From: CAZEDM01 sp964511075
GTDB taxonomy: Bacteria; Zixibacteria; MSB-5A5; RBG-16-43-9
DNA length: 64,000 nucleotides
Assembly (NCBI GenBank): GCA_964511075.1
Contig: CAZEDM010000001.1
Location: forward strand, 124,001-188,000
Direction: 5' to 3'
Shown: positions 8,182-17,537 of the stretch, one piece after another
Numbering within the stretch: the stretch's first letter is position 1
How the letters are laid out: every line of letters begins with the position of its first letter
The notes under the pieces: model-generated
What the model was told of the DNA's origin: nothing
Database searches by the model: none
Seen by the model: the letters and a program-made list of their open reading frames with translations, nothing else
Made by a program: the position numbers and the translations under genes

Positions 8182-10488
8182 ATGATGAAATTTTTAAAAA
8201 ATATTCCGGCTGAGAGGAAAGACGAGATCTTCGGAGTTCTGCTCTGGGCTTTAGCCCTGTTCATCCTTTTGAGCCTTTTCACCTACAGCCATTCTAAGGA
8301 CGCTAAGTTTCTGAATACTGAGCTTTCCTGGAGCAGTCTGGACAGGCTTCTCAGCCAGCCGATAAGGAATCAGGCCGGTATAATGGGGGCTTTGGTTTCC
8401 TACGTTTTGTTCTATCTTTTAGGTATAGCCTCCTTCGTTCTGCCTGCGCTGTTTTTGCTCTGGGGAACGAATTTCCTTTTCAAAAAGGACCTCTCAGTTT
8501 TTTTCAAGAAGACCCTTTATGTTTTCTGTCTGGTCTTTTTCCTGGGGATGATATTTTCCATCTCTCTGGCTAATTCCTCTACAGGGGTGGATTTTTCAAA
8601 GATAACCCTGGGAGGCTGGAGCTCCCTTTTTTTCGCCAGGATACTGGTTAAACTTCTGGGAACTTTCGGCTCCTATACCTTAAGCTTAGCCCTGCTGGTG
8701 ATTGCGGTAATTCTGGTTACGCCCTGGAAGCTTTCCGAGTCGTTGCTCTTCGGAAAAGCCCTATTACGACGGTTCTACGAGGGAGGGAGCAAATGGTGGG
8801 AGTTGAAGAGGATGGAGAGAAGAAGGTCACAGAGGATAGAGGAACTGAAAGAGACTTGGGGAAAGAAAAAGGATGAGGAAGCTGTGTTAAGAGTACCCCT
8901 TCCAGAAGAAAAGATTGAAAAAGAGGAGACATTTTCCGGAGAGGAGGAAAAATCTCGGAATCTAGTCAAGGAGATAAAGACCTCCTTGAGCTTCGTGCGG
9001 GGCAGGGAGGAAAAAGAGATTGGCGCTTATCAGTATCCAGGCCTTAGTCTTCTGAATGACCCTCCTCAGATAAAGCCCTCAGTCACCAATGAAGAGCTTA
9101 ATCAGACTGCCAGGGTATTGAAAGAGACCCTGGAGACCTTTGGCATCGGAATAGAAGGGGATTTGGTGGAGAAAAGCCCTGGCCCGGTTATCACCCGCTA
9201 TGAATTCAAACCAGCGCCAGGGGTTAAGGTGAACCAGATAATGAGTCTCTCGGACGATTTAGCCTTAGCCCTGCAGGCAAAGAGGATAAGGATCGTTGCC
9301 CCCATTCCGGGAAAAGCGGCCGTGGGCGTGGAGATTCCCAATAGAACCCCGCAGACAGTCTACCTGAAGGATATTCTGGTCTCCCCGCTTTTTCAGAACA
9401 CCTCCTATCGTTTAGCCTTAGCCCTGGGCAAGACTATCTCGGGCGAGGTCTTTGTGACCGACCTTTCCAGGATGCCACACCTTTTGATCGCTGGTGCGAC
9501 CGGCTCCGGCAAAAGCGTCTGTATAAACGTGATCTTGGCCAGCCTGCTTTACCGTCTTCACCCGGAGGAGATAAGATTTGTAATGATCGACCCCAAGATG
9601 CTGGAATTAACCGCATATAATCAGATTCCCCATCTGGAGCGTCCCGTGGTTACCCATCCCAAAGCTGCGGAGAGGGTCTTGGCTGAGACAGTGGTAGAGA
9701 TGGAGGAAAGGTATAAGAAATTAGCCCGTGCCGGGGTAAGGAACATCGAGGATTATAATAAGAAGAAAAAAAGAGAAGGACTTCTGCCTTATCTGGTGAT
9801 AATCGTGGATGAGCTGGCAGACCTGATGATGTCTTCCTCTTTGAAAACCGAAGCTTTGATTACCCGCCTGGCTCAGATGGCCAGGGCAGTGGGGATACAT
9901 CTTATCTTAGCTACCCAGAGGCCTTCGGTGGATGTCATTACCGGCCTGATCAAGGCAAATTTCTCAGCGCGCATAGCCTTTCAGGTAGCCTCCAGGATAG
10001 ACTCAAGAACCATCATCGATGGCGTGGGTTCAGAAAAACTTCTGGGTAACGGGGATATGCTCTTCATCCAGAGTGGTCATCCGGAACCCCGGAGAATACA
10101 CGGTGCCTATATCACCAGTGAGGAGACCCAGAAGCTGGTCGATTCCATCAAAGCCCAGGATTACGTTCCCACGCCCATTGGGGTGTTCAGCCGGGAAGAG
10201 GAGAAATCCGATCTGTCAGACAGGTGGGAGGATTCAGAAGAGGACGATCTTTACAAAAGGGCCGTCGAGGTAGTGGTTCGTCACCGCCAGGGCTCAGTCT
10301 CCCTTCTGCAGAGAAGACTGGGGATAGGTTATCAGAGAGCGGCAAGGTTAATCGACCAGATGGAAAACGAGGGGATAGTTGGTCCATATGACGGGAGCAA
10401 AGCCAGGGAGGTTCTGGTGGCAAGAGACTACCTGGAGAAAGGGGATACCACCATAGGAGAGGAAAAAGATGAAGCGGATAAACTTTAG
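8182..10488 (+). CDS. ftsK: DNA translocase FtsK/SpoIIIE
   Basis: The 768-residue product has four to five N-terminal membrane segments (residues about 20-185), a charged linker to about 300, and the FtsK alpha/beta motor. Walker A GATGSGKSV lies near residue 438 and Walker B LVIIVDELADLMM near 538, with ATQRPSVDVITGLIKANF following. A C-terminal winged-helix gamma domain starts near 690 (GSVSLLQRRLGIGYQRAARL). This hexameric ATP-driven pump moves chromosomal DNA through the closing septum and activates dimer resolution. The gene overlaps lolA by 20 nt, indicating translational coupling. Confidence 0.95.
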   Translation: MMKFLKNIPAERKDEIFGVLLWALALFILLSLFTYSHSKDAKFLNTELSWSSLDRLLSQPIRNQAGIMGALVSYVLFYLLGIASFVLPALFLLWGTNFLFKKDLSVFFKKTLYVFCLVFFLGMIFSISLANSSTGVDFSKITLGGWSSLFFARILVKLLGTFGSYTLSLALLVIAVILVTPWKLSESLLFGKALLRRFYEGGSKWWELKRMERRRSQRIEELKETWGKKKDEEAVLRVPLPEEKIEKEETFSGEEEKSRNLVKEIKTSLSFVRGREEKEIGAYQYPGLSLLNDPPQIKPSVTNEELNQTARVLKETLETFGIGIEGDLVEKSPGPVITRYEFKPAPGVKVNQIMSLSDDLALALQAKRIRIVAPIPGKAAVGVEIPNRTPQTVYLKDILVSPLFQNTSYRLALALGKTISGEVFVTDLSRMPHLLIAGATGSGKSVCINVILASLLYRLHPEEIRFVMIDPKMLELTAYNQIPHLERPVVTHPKAAERVLAETVVEMEERYKKLARAGVRNIEDYNKKKKREGLLPYLVIIVDELADLMMSSSLKTEALITRLAQMARAVGIHLILATQRPSVDVITGLIKANFSARIAFQVASRIDSRTIIDGVGSEKLLGNGDMLFIQSGHPEPRRIHGAYITSEETQKLVDSIKAQDYVPTPIGVFSREEEKSDLSDRWEDSEEDDLYKRAVEVVVRHRQGSVSLLQRRLGIGYQRAARLIDQMENEGIVGPYDGSKAREVLVARDYLEKGDTTIGEEKDEADKL

Positions 10489-11140
10489 CCTTCTGTTCTT
10501 GATTTGCTTTCTCTTTCCGCTATCGATTCACTCAGCCCAGAGTCCGGATCCTGCCTCGGAAAAGTTAGCTCTGAGGATAGAAAAAAGATATAATTCTTTG
10601 AGAACCCTTTATACCAGCTTCGAACAGGAGACCAAATCACCGGATTTCGCCACCACCCGCAAGTTCAAAGGGAAGATGTACCTTAAGAACCCGAACAAGT
10701 TCAGGATAGAGCTGTCCTCCCAGGTTGCGGTCTCAGACGGGAAATATATCTGGATCTATTCTGAGGAGAACCAGCAGGTGACCAAGAACCTGGTGGAGAA
10801 ATCCAGCAAGTTTTTCCGGCCGAATGATTACCTTTTCGATTTCAGGAAGAATTATAATTACAAATTAGAGGGCGAGGAGAAGGTTGCAAAATCTGACTGT
10901 TATAAGATGGTCTACACCTCGAAAAACAAAGACGAGTTCTTCGAGAAGATAACAGTGTTCTTCGATAAAAAGACACTTTTAGCCAGAAGAATAGAATATC
11001 AGGACCAGAACGACAATTACACCACTTTGAATTTTCAGGATATCAAAGTTGACCTGAAGCTATCCGACTCCAGGTTCGTCTTCGAACCACCAAAAGGGGT
11101 GGAGCTGGTTGATTTAACGGAATTGGGAAAAGAAAAATAA
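10469..11140 (+). CDS. lolA: Outer-membrane lipoprotein carrier LolA
   Basis: The 223-residue protein has a signal peptide (MKRINFSLLFLICFLF to SIHSAQ) and a LolA fold: an N-terminal helix EKLALRIEKRYNSLRTLYTSFEQE, then beta strands with KFKGKMYLKNPNKFRIE and DGKYIWIYSEENQQV, ending DLKLSDSRFVFEPPKGVELVD. LolA ferries lipoproteins across the periplasm from the LolCDE exporter to the outer membrane. ATG 10469 is preceded by GGAGAGGAAAAAG and starts inside ftsK, so the two are translationally coupled. The 206 nt after it, to rimO, show no clear signal. Confidence 0.92.
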   Translation: MKRINFSLLFLICFLFPLSIHSAQSPDPASEKLALRIEKRYNSLRTLYTSFEQETKSPDFATTRKFKGKMYLKNPNKFRIELSSQVAVSDGKYIWIYSEENQQVTKNLVEKSSKFFRPNDYLFDFRKNYNYKLEGEEKVAKSDCYKMVYTSKNKDEFFEKITVFFDKKTLLARRIEYQDQNDNYTTLNFQDIKVDLKLSDSRFVFEPPKGVELVDLTELGKEK

Positions 11141-11346
11141 TGATAAATAAGATAGATTCAAAAGCTCAAAGGGAAAAGAATACGAATAATCGAAGACAAA
11201 TGTGTATTGAGTAGATACGGAATCAGGCTCTTCCCCTGAGTGGTGAATAAAGTCATGCTGTGCCCCTTTTCCTTAAAGGATCCAGAGGACAAGTTTGCCT
11301 GAGCAGTAGAAATAGCGGATGAAAAATTAAAACATTCAATGAATAA

Positions 11347-12696
11347 ATGAGAACAAAGGTAAACATAATAAGACTGGGCTGTCCGAAAAACGATCTGGAT
11401 GCGGAGGCACTTTCTTCTTTGCTTGAATCTTCCGGATTTGAATTGACCGAGAATAAAGATGAAGCGGACATCTTTATCGTCAACACCTGCGGTTTTATCG
11501 AACAGGCAAAAAAAGAGTCCATAGAAACCATACTGGAGCTTTCCAGATTTAAAAATGGGGACAACGGTAAAAAGATCATAGTCAGCGGATGTCTGGCCCA
11601 GAGATACAATTCCCAATTATGGAGTTCAATGCCGGAGGTAGATGGTTTCTTGGGACTGGGTGAATGGGATAAAATCTCCAAAATTTGTTCTGAAGTTCGA
11701 AAGGGGAGCAGGCTCTGTTTGATCTCGTCCCTGCCGGGTGAATATGAAGAAACACCGGAGAGAACACCTCAGGTTTATCCTTATGCTTATTTAAGGATTG
11801 CGGATGGCTGTGATAACTTGTGTGCCTATTGCTCCATCCCCCATATCAGGGGTAGATACAGAAGTCGAAGGATGGAGAGTATACTAAGGGAAGCGGAGTC
11901 CCTGGCAAAAGACGGGATTAGGGAGATTAATCTTATAGGACAGGACATCACTTTATACGGGCAGGATATATATGGAGAAAAAAAACTTCCCGAACTGCTT
12001 TCTTCACTTTCTCAAACAGAAGGGATTGAATGGATAAGGCTGCTTTATACTCATCCAGCTCACTACACAGAAAAGCTGATGGAGGAGATAGCCACAAACA
12101 GTAAGGTCTGTAAATATCTGGATTTGCCTTTGCAGCATATTTCCGACAAGTTACTTTACCTGATGAACAGGAGAATAGATAAAAAAGGGATTCTGCGACT
12201 TCTGCAGGCTCTCAGGAATAGCATCCCGGATTTGGTTCTGAGGACCACCTTCATCGTGGGCTTTCCCGGAGAGGGTAAGGAGGAGTTCAGAGAGCTTTTG
12301 AATTTCGTGAAAGAGCAAAAGTTTGATCGTTTGGGCGCCTTCGCCTATTCCAGAGAAGAAGGTACAGAGGCGTATAAATATAGAGAGCATCTCTCCTCCA
12401 AAGAAAAAGAAAGAAGACTGGACAGGCTGATGAGCTTACAGCAGAAAATTGCCTTCGAGAAAAACGAGAGAAGAGTAGGGGAAAAGATAAAGGTTTTGAT
12501 TGAGTCCAAAGCGGATAAAACAGAATTCGGGCATATTATAAAAAAAGAAAAATACTTAATCGCCAGAAGCCAGAAAGAAGCGCCAGAGATTGATGGAATA
12601 ATTTTAGTGAAAGGAAAGGGTTTGAAAATCGGAGAGTTTGTAGAAGTTAAAATTACCGGGTGGGAGGGGTATGATTTGGTGGGGGAATGTATCTAA
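11347..12696 (+). CDS. rimO: Ribosomal protein S12 methylthiotransferase RimO
   Basis: The 449-residue radical-SAM enzyme has the three-domain order of the methylthiotransferases: UPF0004 (RLGCPKNDLDAE, VNTCGFIEQAKKESI), the radical SAM core with CDNLCAYCSIPHIRG (the CxxxCxxC cluster ligands) near residue 154, and a C-terminal TRAM domain (from about 385). The phrase CGFIEQAKKES and the SIPHIRGRYRSR region are typical of RimO rather than MiaB. It inserts sulfur and methyl onto the beta-carbon of an Asp of ribosomal protein S12 using two 4Fe-4S clusters. Cysteine ligands of the first cluster are present in the UPF0004 domain. Confidence 0.93.
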   Translation: MRTKVNIIRLGCPKNDLDAEALSSLLESSGFELTENKDEADIFIVNTCGFIEQAKKESIETILELSRFKNGDNGKKIIVSGCLAQRYNSQLWSSMPEVDGFLGLGEWDKISKICSEVRKGSRLCLISSLPGEYEETPERTPQVYPYAYLRIADGCDNLCAYCSIPHIRGRYRSRRMESILREAESLAKDGIREINLIGQDITLYGQDIYGEKKLPELLSSLSQTEGIEWIRLLYTHPAHYTEKLMEEIATNSKVCKYLDLPLQHISDKLLYLMNRRIDKKGILRLLQALRNSIPDLVLRTTFIVGFPGEGKEEFRELLNFVKEQKFDRLGAFAYSREEGTEAYKYREHLSSKEKERRLDRLMSLQQKIAFEKNERRVGEKIKVLIESKADKTEFGHIIKKEKYLIARSQKEAPEIDGIILVKGKGLKIGEFVEVKITGWEGYDLVGECI

Positions 12697-12701
12697 TTTT
12701 C

Positions 12702-12727
12702 TGTAGGGACAGAACATTGTTCTGTCC
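12702..12727. repeat. Dispersed palindrome, family A
   Basis: GGACAGAAC and GTTCTGTCC flank ATT, preceded by GTAG. It is one of at least seven clear copies in the window and sits exactly at the junction between rimO and an AT-rich insert. Confidence 0.9.
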
Positions 12728-12760
12728 AAGTGTTTAATAGAAAATGCTAAGAGGGATAAT

Positions 12761-13438
12761 GTGAATGACAGAACTAAAATGGGTATATGCGTTTACTGTG
12801 GGGAAGAAAAAGAAGTCACGCGAGATCATGTAATTTCTTCATGCTTGTTTCCTGAAAAATATGTTAAGAAAAATATGATTGTAGCCCCGGGCTGTGCAGT
12901 ATGTAATAAAGGTTTTTCTTTAGACGAAGAATATTTTAGAATTTTCATTACAGGTTTAGCTTTGGAACATTCAAGGCATGCAAGCGAATTGTTTTTTACT
13001 AAAGTAAAGAGGTCTATTAAACGACGACTGCAAATAGGTTCAAAAGTGAAGAGAAGAATGAAACTCGTAGACCTTTTTACAAAAGGTGGAATCTATTTAG
13101 GGAAAAGAACAAAAATAGATGTTCCTGACGAGGATTGGGAAAGATATTATAATGTTCTTGATAAATACATAAAAGGGTTATTTTATTATGAATTCAAAAC
13201 TATTTTACCTGTTGATTACAAAATTAAACATTCATTTGAATTTGAAAATGAAGATTTGTTTGCTAGATTAAATCAAAAAATGAATCAGTGGAATCTAGAC
13301 AATAAAGAGATTCTTGCTTACGGATTTACTTATATTCCGAATAGCTATACTTCGATTTGGGTTACAATATTTTATGATTCAAGGTTTTTTGTTTCTTTTG
13401 TCGGCACAGAACAAGATTTTACAAAAGCGAAGGTATAA
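12761..13438 (+). CDS. HNH-type zinc-finger nuclease-like protein
   Basis: The N-terminus shows an HNH/McrA-like site: C10-x2-C13, D22-H23, and C45-x2-C48-N49. The rest (about 170 residues) is lysine- and aromatic-rich and not recognised. GTG 12761 is preceded by GAGGG at 12751. The gene is strikingly AT-rich: bases 13201-13260 contain only 12 G/C of 60, against 33 of 60 in rimO (12241-12300). This suggests recent acquisition. It is followed 37 nt later by the ORF6N gene. A DNA-cleaving defence or mobile-element role is inference; only the zinc site is seen. Confidence 0.6.
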   Translation: MNDRTKMGICVYCGEEKEVTRDHVISSCLFPEKYVKKNMIVAPGCAVCNKGFSLDEEYFRIFITGLALEHSRHASELFFTKVKRSIKRRLQIGSKVKRRMKLVDLFTKGGIYLGKRTKIDVPDEDWERYYNVLDKYIKGLFYYEFKTILPVDYKIKHSFEFENEDLFARLNQKMNQWNLDNKEILAYGFTYIPNSYTSIWVTIFYDSRFFVSFVGTEQDFTKAKV

Positions 13439-13475
13439 TTGAAGAAAAATATAGTATAAAGGAACATTTACATAA

Positions 13476-13991
13476 ATGGGTAAAATGAAAGAAATAATTC
13501 CACAGGAGAGGATAGAAAGTAAAATCTTATTAATACGAGGGCAGAAGGTGATTTTAGACCGGGATATCGCTGAACTCTATGGAGTGAAGTCCATAGCTTT
13601 AAGGCAACAAGTGAAAAGGAATGAGGACCGTTTTCCAAAAGATTTTATGTTAACGCTAACCAAAAAGGAAGCAGAAATCTTGGTATCACAAAATGTGATA
13701 CCTTCGAAAAGAAGCTTAGGCGGATACTTACCCTATGCTTTTACCGAACAAGGCGTGGCAATGCTTTCCAGCGTATTAAATAGCAAAAGAGCTATTTATG
13801 TGAATATCCAGATCATGAGAACTTTTGCCAAATTAAGACGAATTTTATTTACCTATGAAGATTTAAGGGAAAAAATCGAAGAGATGGAGAAAAAGTATGA
13901 TCAAAAATTTAGAGTAGTTTTTGAAGTCATAGGTAAATTATTAGAACCACCAAAAGAACCTAAAAAGAAGATAGGTTTTCACAAAGATTGA
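13476..13991 (+). CDS. ORF6N domain protein
   Basis: The 171-residue protein begins with an ORF6N/KilA-N-like domain: IESKILLIRGQKVILDRDIA, ELYGVKSIALRQQVKRNEDRFP, FMLT, GGYLPYAFTEQGVAMLSSVL. This domain is common in phages, plasmids and mobile islands, where it is thought to bind DNA as a regulator. A coiled-coil tail (LREKIEEMEKKYDQKF) follows. It shares the AT-rich composition of the preceding HNH gene. The next gene begins 5 nt after its stop. The domain call is firm; its role is not known. Confidence 0.85.
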   Translation: MGKMKEIIPQERIESKILLIRGQKVILDRDIAELYGVKSIALRQQVKRNEDRFPKDFMLTLTKKEAEILVSQNVIPSKRSLGGYLPYAFTEQGVAMLSSVLNSKRAIYVNIQIMRTFAKLRRILFTYEDLREKIEEMEKKYDQKFRVVFEVIGKLLEPPKEPKKKIGFHKD

Positions 13992-13996
13992 CTTCT

Positions 13997-14812
13997 ATGC
14001 TCAAGCTCAAAGAAATAACCTGCAAAAACGCCCTGGTTAAATCCAGAATCCCCGGGGTGGATTATTGTCTGAATCCCTATGTGGGATGTGAGCATAACTG
14101 TGCCTATTGCTATGCTATCTTTATGAAGAAATTCACAGACCATACTGAGGAATGGGGAACTTTTGTAGACGTCAAGATGAATTTCCTGGAAAGGCTGGAG
14201 AAGGAAGTTAGAAAGGCAAAACCCGGGGTGGTGATGTTAAGCTCGGTGACTGATTCCTATCAGCCCGTAGAGGAAAAATACAAACTCGCCCGCGGCGCCC
14301 TGGAGATTCTATCCGGATATGACTTCTCGGTTTCCATACAGACCAAATCGGATTTGGTCGTAAGGGATATCGGCATCTTGAAGAAAATAAAGGATTGCGA
14401 GGTGGGTTTCACCATAACCTGCCTGGATGAGGAGATACAGAGGAAATTCGAGCCTGATTCCTCTTCCACCCAGGAAAGATTTGAAGCTTTAAAAGTACTG
14501 AATGAGGCGGGGATCGATACCTTTATCTTCTTTGGTCCTGTTCTGCCCTATTTCTCCGATACGGAAGAGAGCATAAGCTCTTTTCTGCAAAAAGCACTTG
14601 AGGCAAAGGTAAAATTTGTCTATATTGATAAGATGAACTATACGCCCTCTATCCGGGAAAGGGTGCAGAGGTTCTTAAGGTCCAATTTCACAGAACTTCT
14701 GGATCATTATAGGAGTATATATTTGGAAAACGGCTCCTATGCGCGAGAGCTTCGGGAAAAGATAAAAAGAATCGCTGCAGATTATCCTTTGAAGATAGAG
14801 CTGGTTTTTTAG
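13997..14812 (+). CDS. SPL-family radical SAM protein
   Basis: The product has the spore-photoproduct-lyase-like radical SAM site NPYVGCEHNCAYCYA (CxxxCxxC) near residue 30, preceded by GVDYCLN. This is the signature of the SplB-like Rv2578c group found in many non-sporeformers. Further core elements are VMLSSVTDSYQPVEEKYKLA and SIQTKSDLVVRDI. ATG 13997 is chosen over TTG 13988, which overlaps the preceding stop. It uses a 4Fe-4S cluster and S-adenosylmethionine; the substrate of this subgroup is not established. It heads a run of closely spaced envelope genes and its composition is again the local norm, so the AT-rich insert ends here. Confidence 0.85.
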   Translation: MLKLKEITCKNALVKSRIPGVDYCLNPYVGCEHNCAYCYAIFMKKFTDHTEEWGTFVDVKMNFLERLEKEVRKAKPGVVMLSSVTDSYQPVEEKYKLARGALEILSGYDFSVSIQTKSDLVVRDIGILKKIKDCEVGFTITCLDEEIQRKFEPDSSSTQERFEALKVLNEAGIDTFIFFGPVLPYFSDTEESISSFLQKALEAKVKFVYIDKMNYTPSIRERVQRFLRSNFTELLDHYRSIYLENGSYARELREKIKRIAADYPLKIELVF

Positions 14813-14833
14813 AGCCCAGGCAAGGGGAAAACC

Positions 14834-15487
14834 ATGTTATCCACTAAAAAGATATTTAGAAAAACCGGAATCACCCTTTCCCTGCCAGTTACTTTTATCC
14901 TTATTTTAATCTGGTTAGCCCAGACCGCAGGGATTGTTTATCTCCTTTACCAAAGGGGAGAAAGGGACAAAATCTTGCACGAGCAGGAGCAGAAAATCAA
15001 GGAGCTGGAGGAAAAGCTAAAGATATTGAAGATAATCGAGGACTTTCAGGTTGGATTCAAAGAGGAGGAGGTTTTGGATTTGACCCAGGTGATTTTCTCC
15101 GAGAGCAAAAAATACGGATATGATCCCCTTTTGATCCTGTCCCTGATTTTGACGGAAAGCTCTTTCAGAAAAGGGAGGGAATCTTTTTTGGGAGCACAGG
15201 GCCTGATGCAGGTCAAGCCCTCGGTAGGAGAGGAGTTAGCCAAAAAAAGAGGGCTCCAGTGGAAAGGGGAGTTGTCTTTATTCGAGCCGGCTTTCAATAT
15301 CCAGCTGGGGACTTTATACCTTTTCGAGCTGATATTGAAATTCAAAGACGTGAAAAAGGCACTGGTCGCCTATAATCTGGGTGAGAATGCTTATAAGCTG
15401 AGGGTCAAATCCGGGGAGAAGCTTCCCACTTATTTTTTGGCCAAGGTGCTCAAGCAGTATAAGGAGCTCAAGAGTAAATATGAATAA
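14834..15487 (+). CDS. Membrane-anchored lytic transglycosylase (SLT domain)
   Basis: A single N-terminal membrane anchor (residues about 17-38) is followed by a short coiled coil and a goose-type SLT domain of about 140 residues. The catalytic Glu lies in LSLILTESSFR; GAQGLMQVKPSVG and the AYNLGENA segment complete the signature. The enzyme cleaves the MurNAc-GlcNAc bond of peptidoglycan with 1,6-anhydro formation, on the periplasmic side. AGGGGAAAACC precedes ATG 14834. The gene overlaps the next by 8 nt, indicating one operon. Confidence 0.9.
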   Translation: MLSTKKIFRKTGITLSLPVTFILILIWLAQTAGIVYLLYQRGERDKILHEQEQKIKELEEKLKILKIIEDFQVGFKEEEVLDLTQVIFSESKKYGYDPLLILSLILTESSFRKGRESFLGAQGLMQVKPSVGEELAKKRGLQWKGELSLFEPAFNIQLGTLYLFELILKFKDVKKALVAYNLGENAYKLRVKSGEKLPTYFLAKVLKQYKELKSKYE

Positions 15488-16136
15488 TAGATTTTCAAGG
15501 TTCAAAAAACTAATCGCCTTAGCGGGGATGGGAGTTTTATCCTGTGCTTTCGTCTTTTCGTCCTTTGAGAGCCGGGCACAGGAGCAGGCTCTCCCCTTGA
15601 CCAACGAGAATCTTCTGAGGGAGACTATAGGAGGTGTTTTAGAGGATTGTTTTAAAGATGCACCTTTTGATTCAAAATTAATCTGGATAGAGGAAGAAGG
15701 GAAGAATCCCTCTGCCTGGATAGTGAAAGAGGAGATAGTCTCATATCTGCAGAAAAGAGGTCCGGTAGGATTAGAAAAGGAAAAAGGAATGGAAGAGAAT
15801 GACCTGGTTCTGAGTTTCAGGATTATAAGACTGAGCCTGGAGTACCCCCAGGTCAAAACCAAAAAGCTTCTGGGCAGAAGCTGGGTCAAGAGAGAATCTC
15901 AGGTGGCGCTCTCTTTTAATCTGTGTGACAGCCAGGGCAGGGTTCTATGGAGCAAAAGAGGGGAAGAAAAAAATTCTGATCTGGTGAGAATGGATGAGCT
16001 TGCGGACTTGAACAACAAGCAGTATCCTTATTTAAGTCCGGAGGTTCCGGAAAGTGGCTGGGGTAAATACATTGAGCCGGCTGCGGTCACTGTGGTGGTA
16101 GGCGCTCTGGTTTATCTGTTTTTCGCTAATCGTTAG
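15480..16136 (+). CDS. Exported protein of unknown function with C-terminal membrane tail
   Basis: I do not recognise this 218-residue protein. It has a signal peptide (LIALAGMGVLSCAFVF to SRAQEQ), a soluble domain of about 160 residues with alternating beta-type segments (LVLSFRIIRLSLEYP, ESQVALSFNLCDSQGRVLWSK), and a hydrophobic C-terminal segment (AAVTVVVGALVYLFFANR) that could anchor it. It overlaps the transglycosylase gene by 8 nt and precedes bamD by 29 nt, so an envelope role is likely from context. Confidence 0.75.
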   Translation: MNNRFSRFKKLIALAGMGVLSCAFVFSSFESRAQEQALPLTNENLLRETIGGVLEDCFKDAPFDSKLIWIEEEGKNPSAWIVKEEIVSYLQKRGPVGLEKEKGMEENDLVLSFRIIRLSLEYPQVKTKKLLGRSWVKRESQVALSFNLCDSQGRVLWSKRGEEKNSDLVRMDELADLNNKQYPYLSPEVPESGWGKYIEPAAVTVVVGALVYLFFANR

Positions 16137-16165
16137 GATCTGCAATCCTTAGAGAAAGGAAAAAG

Positions 16166-16930
16166 ATGTTGAGAAGATATTATTGGCTGTGGATCTTGCT
16201 TTTAATCCTGAGCTGTGCAGGCAGCAGGAGAGATAACCTATTCTTGGGAGCTGAGGATCAGTTCTCCTTAGCCAAAAGGGAATACGAAGGCAAGCACTAC
16301 TCTCAAGCCAGGGTGGAATTTCAGAAGCTGATCTTCAATTATCCGGGCTCGGCTTTGGTTGATTCAGCCCAGTACCTTCTGGGGATGTGTTATTTCAAGG
16401 AAAAGGATTATTCGGCTGCAGTAGGAGAGTTCAACAAGCTGCTTCACTCCTTTTCCGCCAGTCCCCTGGCAGACGATGCCTCTTTTATGATAGCCTCTGC
16501 TCATTTCAAGGATTCGCCCAGGGCTGAATTAGACCAGACAAGCACCCTGCGTGCGATTCGGGAAATTAAAGATTTTCTGGAAGGATATCCACTGAGCGAA
16601 TACAGGGAAGAGGCACAGAAACTGCTGTGGGAGGCTCAATCCAAAATGGCTAAAAAGCTTTATAAGTCCGGAGCTCTCTATTTTAAGCTGAAACATTATG
16701 AGGCGGCAAGGATCTATCTGCAGCAGCTTCTGGAGCAATACCCGGAGACCAATTACTCGGCTGAGGCACATTTCCTCGTAGCTGAATCTTACTTCAAGCA
16801 GAAAAAATACGATTTGGCTGAGCTGGAATATCGCAAGTTCCTGAGGGAATATCCGGCTGATAAATTAACAGCCAAGGTCAATAAAAGGCTGAAGAAGTTA
16901 GGCGAGGAAGGAATTCAGGCAAACAAATAG
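16166..16930 (+). CDS. bamD: Outer-membrane assembly lipoprotein BamD
   Basis: The 254-residue product has a lipoprotein signal with lipobox LILSC (Cys17) and about five tetratricopeptide-like repeats, for example FSLAKREYEGKHYSQARVEF, YLLGMCYFKEKDYSAAVGEF and FLVAESYFKQKKYDLAELEY. This is the layout of BamD/YfiO, an essential lipoprotein of the BAM complex that folds outer-membrane beta-barrels such as LptD encoded upstream. The ribosome site AAAGGAAAAAG precedes ATG 16166. A general TPR lipoprotein (YbgF-like) is the alternative. Confidence 0.85.
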   Translation: MLRRYYWLWILLLILSCAGSRRDNLFLGAEDQFSLAKREYEGKHYSQARVEFQKLIFNYPGSALVDSAQYLLGMCYFKEKDYSAAVGEFNKLLHSFSASPLADDASFMIASAHFKDSPRAELDQTSTLRAIREIKDFLEGYPLSEYREEAQKLLWEAQSKMAKKLYKSGALYFKLKHYEAARIYLQQLLEQYPETNYSAEAHFLVAESYFKQKKYDLAELEYRKFLREYPADKLTAKVNKRLKKLGEEGIQANK

Positions 16931-16946
16931 TCAGACTTAAATCGAC

Positions 16947-17537
16947 ATGCAAGAGGGAAAATTAGGCATCTTCGGAGGGACCTTCGACCCCATCCATTCA
17001 GGTCATCTGATCCTGGCGGAGGAGCTGAAGGAGGAGCTGGGTCTGCAGAAGGTCATTTTCGTCCCCTGTGCCAATCCTCCGCATAAGGAAAACTCACATC
17101 TCTCCGAAGCCAAGGATAGGCTTATGATGACCCGGATAGCCATTCAGGATAACCCAGCTTTTATCCTATCTGACCTGGAGCTTAAAAGGGAAGGAAAATC
17201 CTATACCATCGAGACCATTAACCAGTTTAAAGAACTATACCCTCAATCAGAGCTTTATCTGCTTTTAGGTTCAGATGTATTGGAGGAACTACATCTGTGG
17301 AAAGAGCCGGAGAAAATATTCGAGCAGATCAAAGTGGTCATAGCTAAAAGGCCCGGCTTCGACAGGATAGACCCGCAGAACAGCTACGTGAAAAAATCCC
17401 TGGTGGTTCCCATAGATGGCCTGAACATCTCCTCCTCCCGGATAAGGGAAAGGGTCAAATCGGGTAGATCTGTCAGATATCTGGTCCCTTCCGGCGTAGA
17501 GGAGTTCATCCAGGCGAAGAATCTATATAAAAGCTAA
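16947..17537 (+). CDS. nadD: Nicotinate-nucleotide adenylyltransferase NadD
   Basis: The 196-residue enzyme carries the nucleotidyltransferase fold signature GIFGGTFDPIHSGHL at residues about 8-22 and the C-terminal SSSRIRERV (ISSTxxR motif). The middle segment FVPCANPPHKEN is typical of NadD. It joins nicotinate mononucleotide and ATP to give deamido-NAD in NAD synthesis in the cytoplasm. Its stop overlaps the Fur-family start (TAATG), so the two are coupled. Confidence 0.95.
   Translation: MQEGKLGIFGGTFDPIHSGHLILAEELKEELGLQKVIFVPCANPPHKENSHLSEAKDRLMMTRIAIQDNPAFILSDLELKREGKSYTIETINQFKELYPQSELYLLLGSDVLEELHLWKEPEKIFEQIKVVIAKRPGFDRIDPQNSYVKKSLVVPIDGLNISSSRIRERVKSGRSVRYLVPSGVEEFIQAKNLYKS

Noticed and set aside
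11158..11681. Minus-strand frames of about 145 codons over the start of rimO
   Set aside because: They overlap the conserved N-terminal domain of rimO and have no domain or ribosome site.
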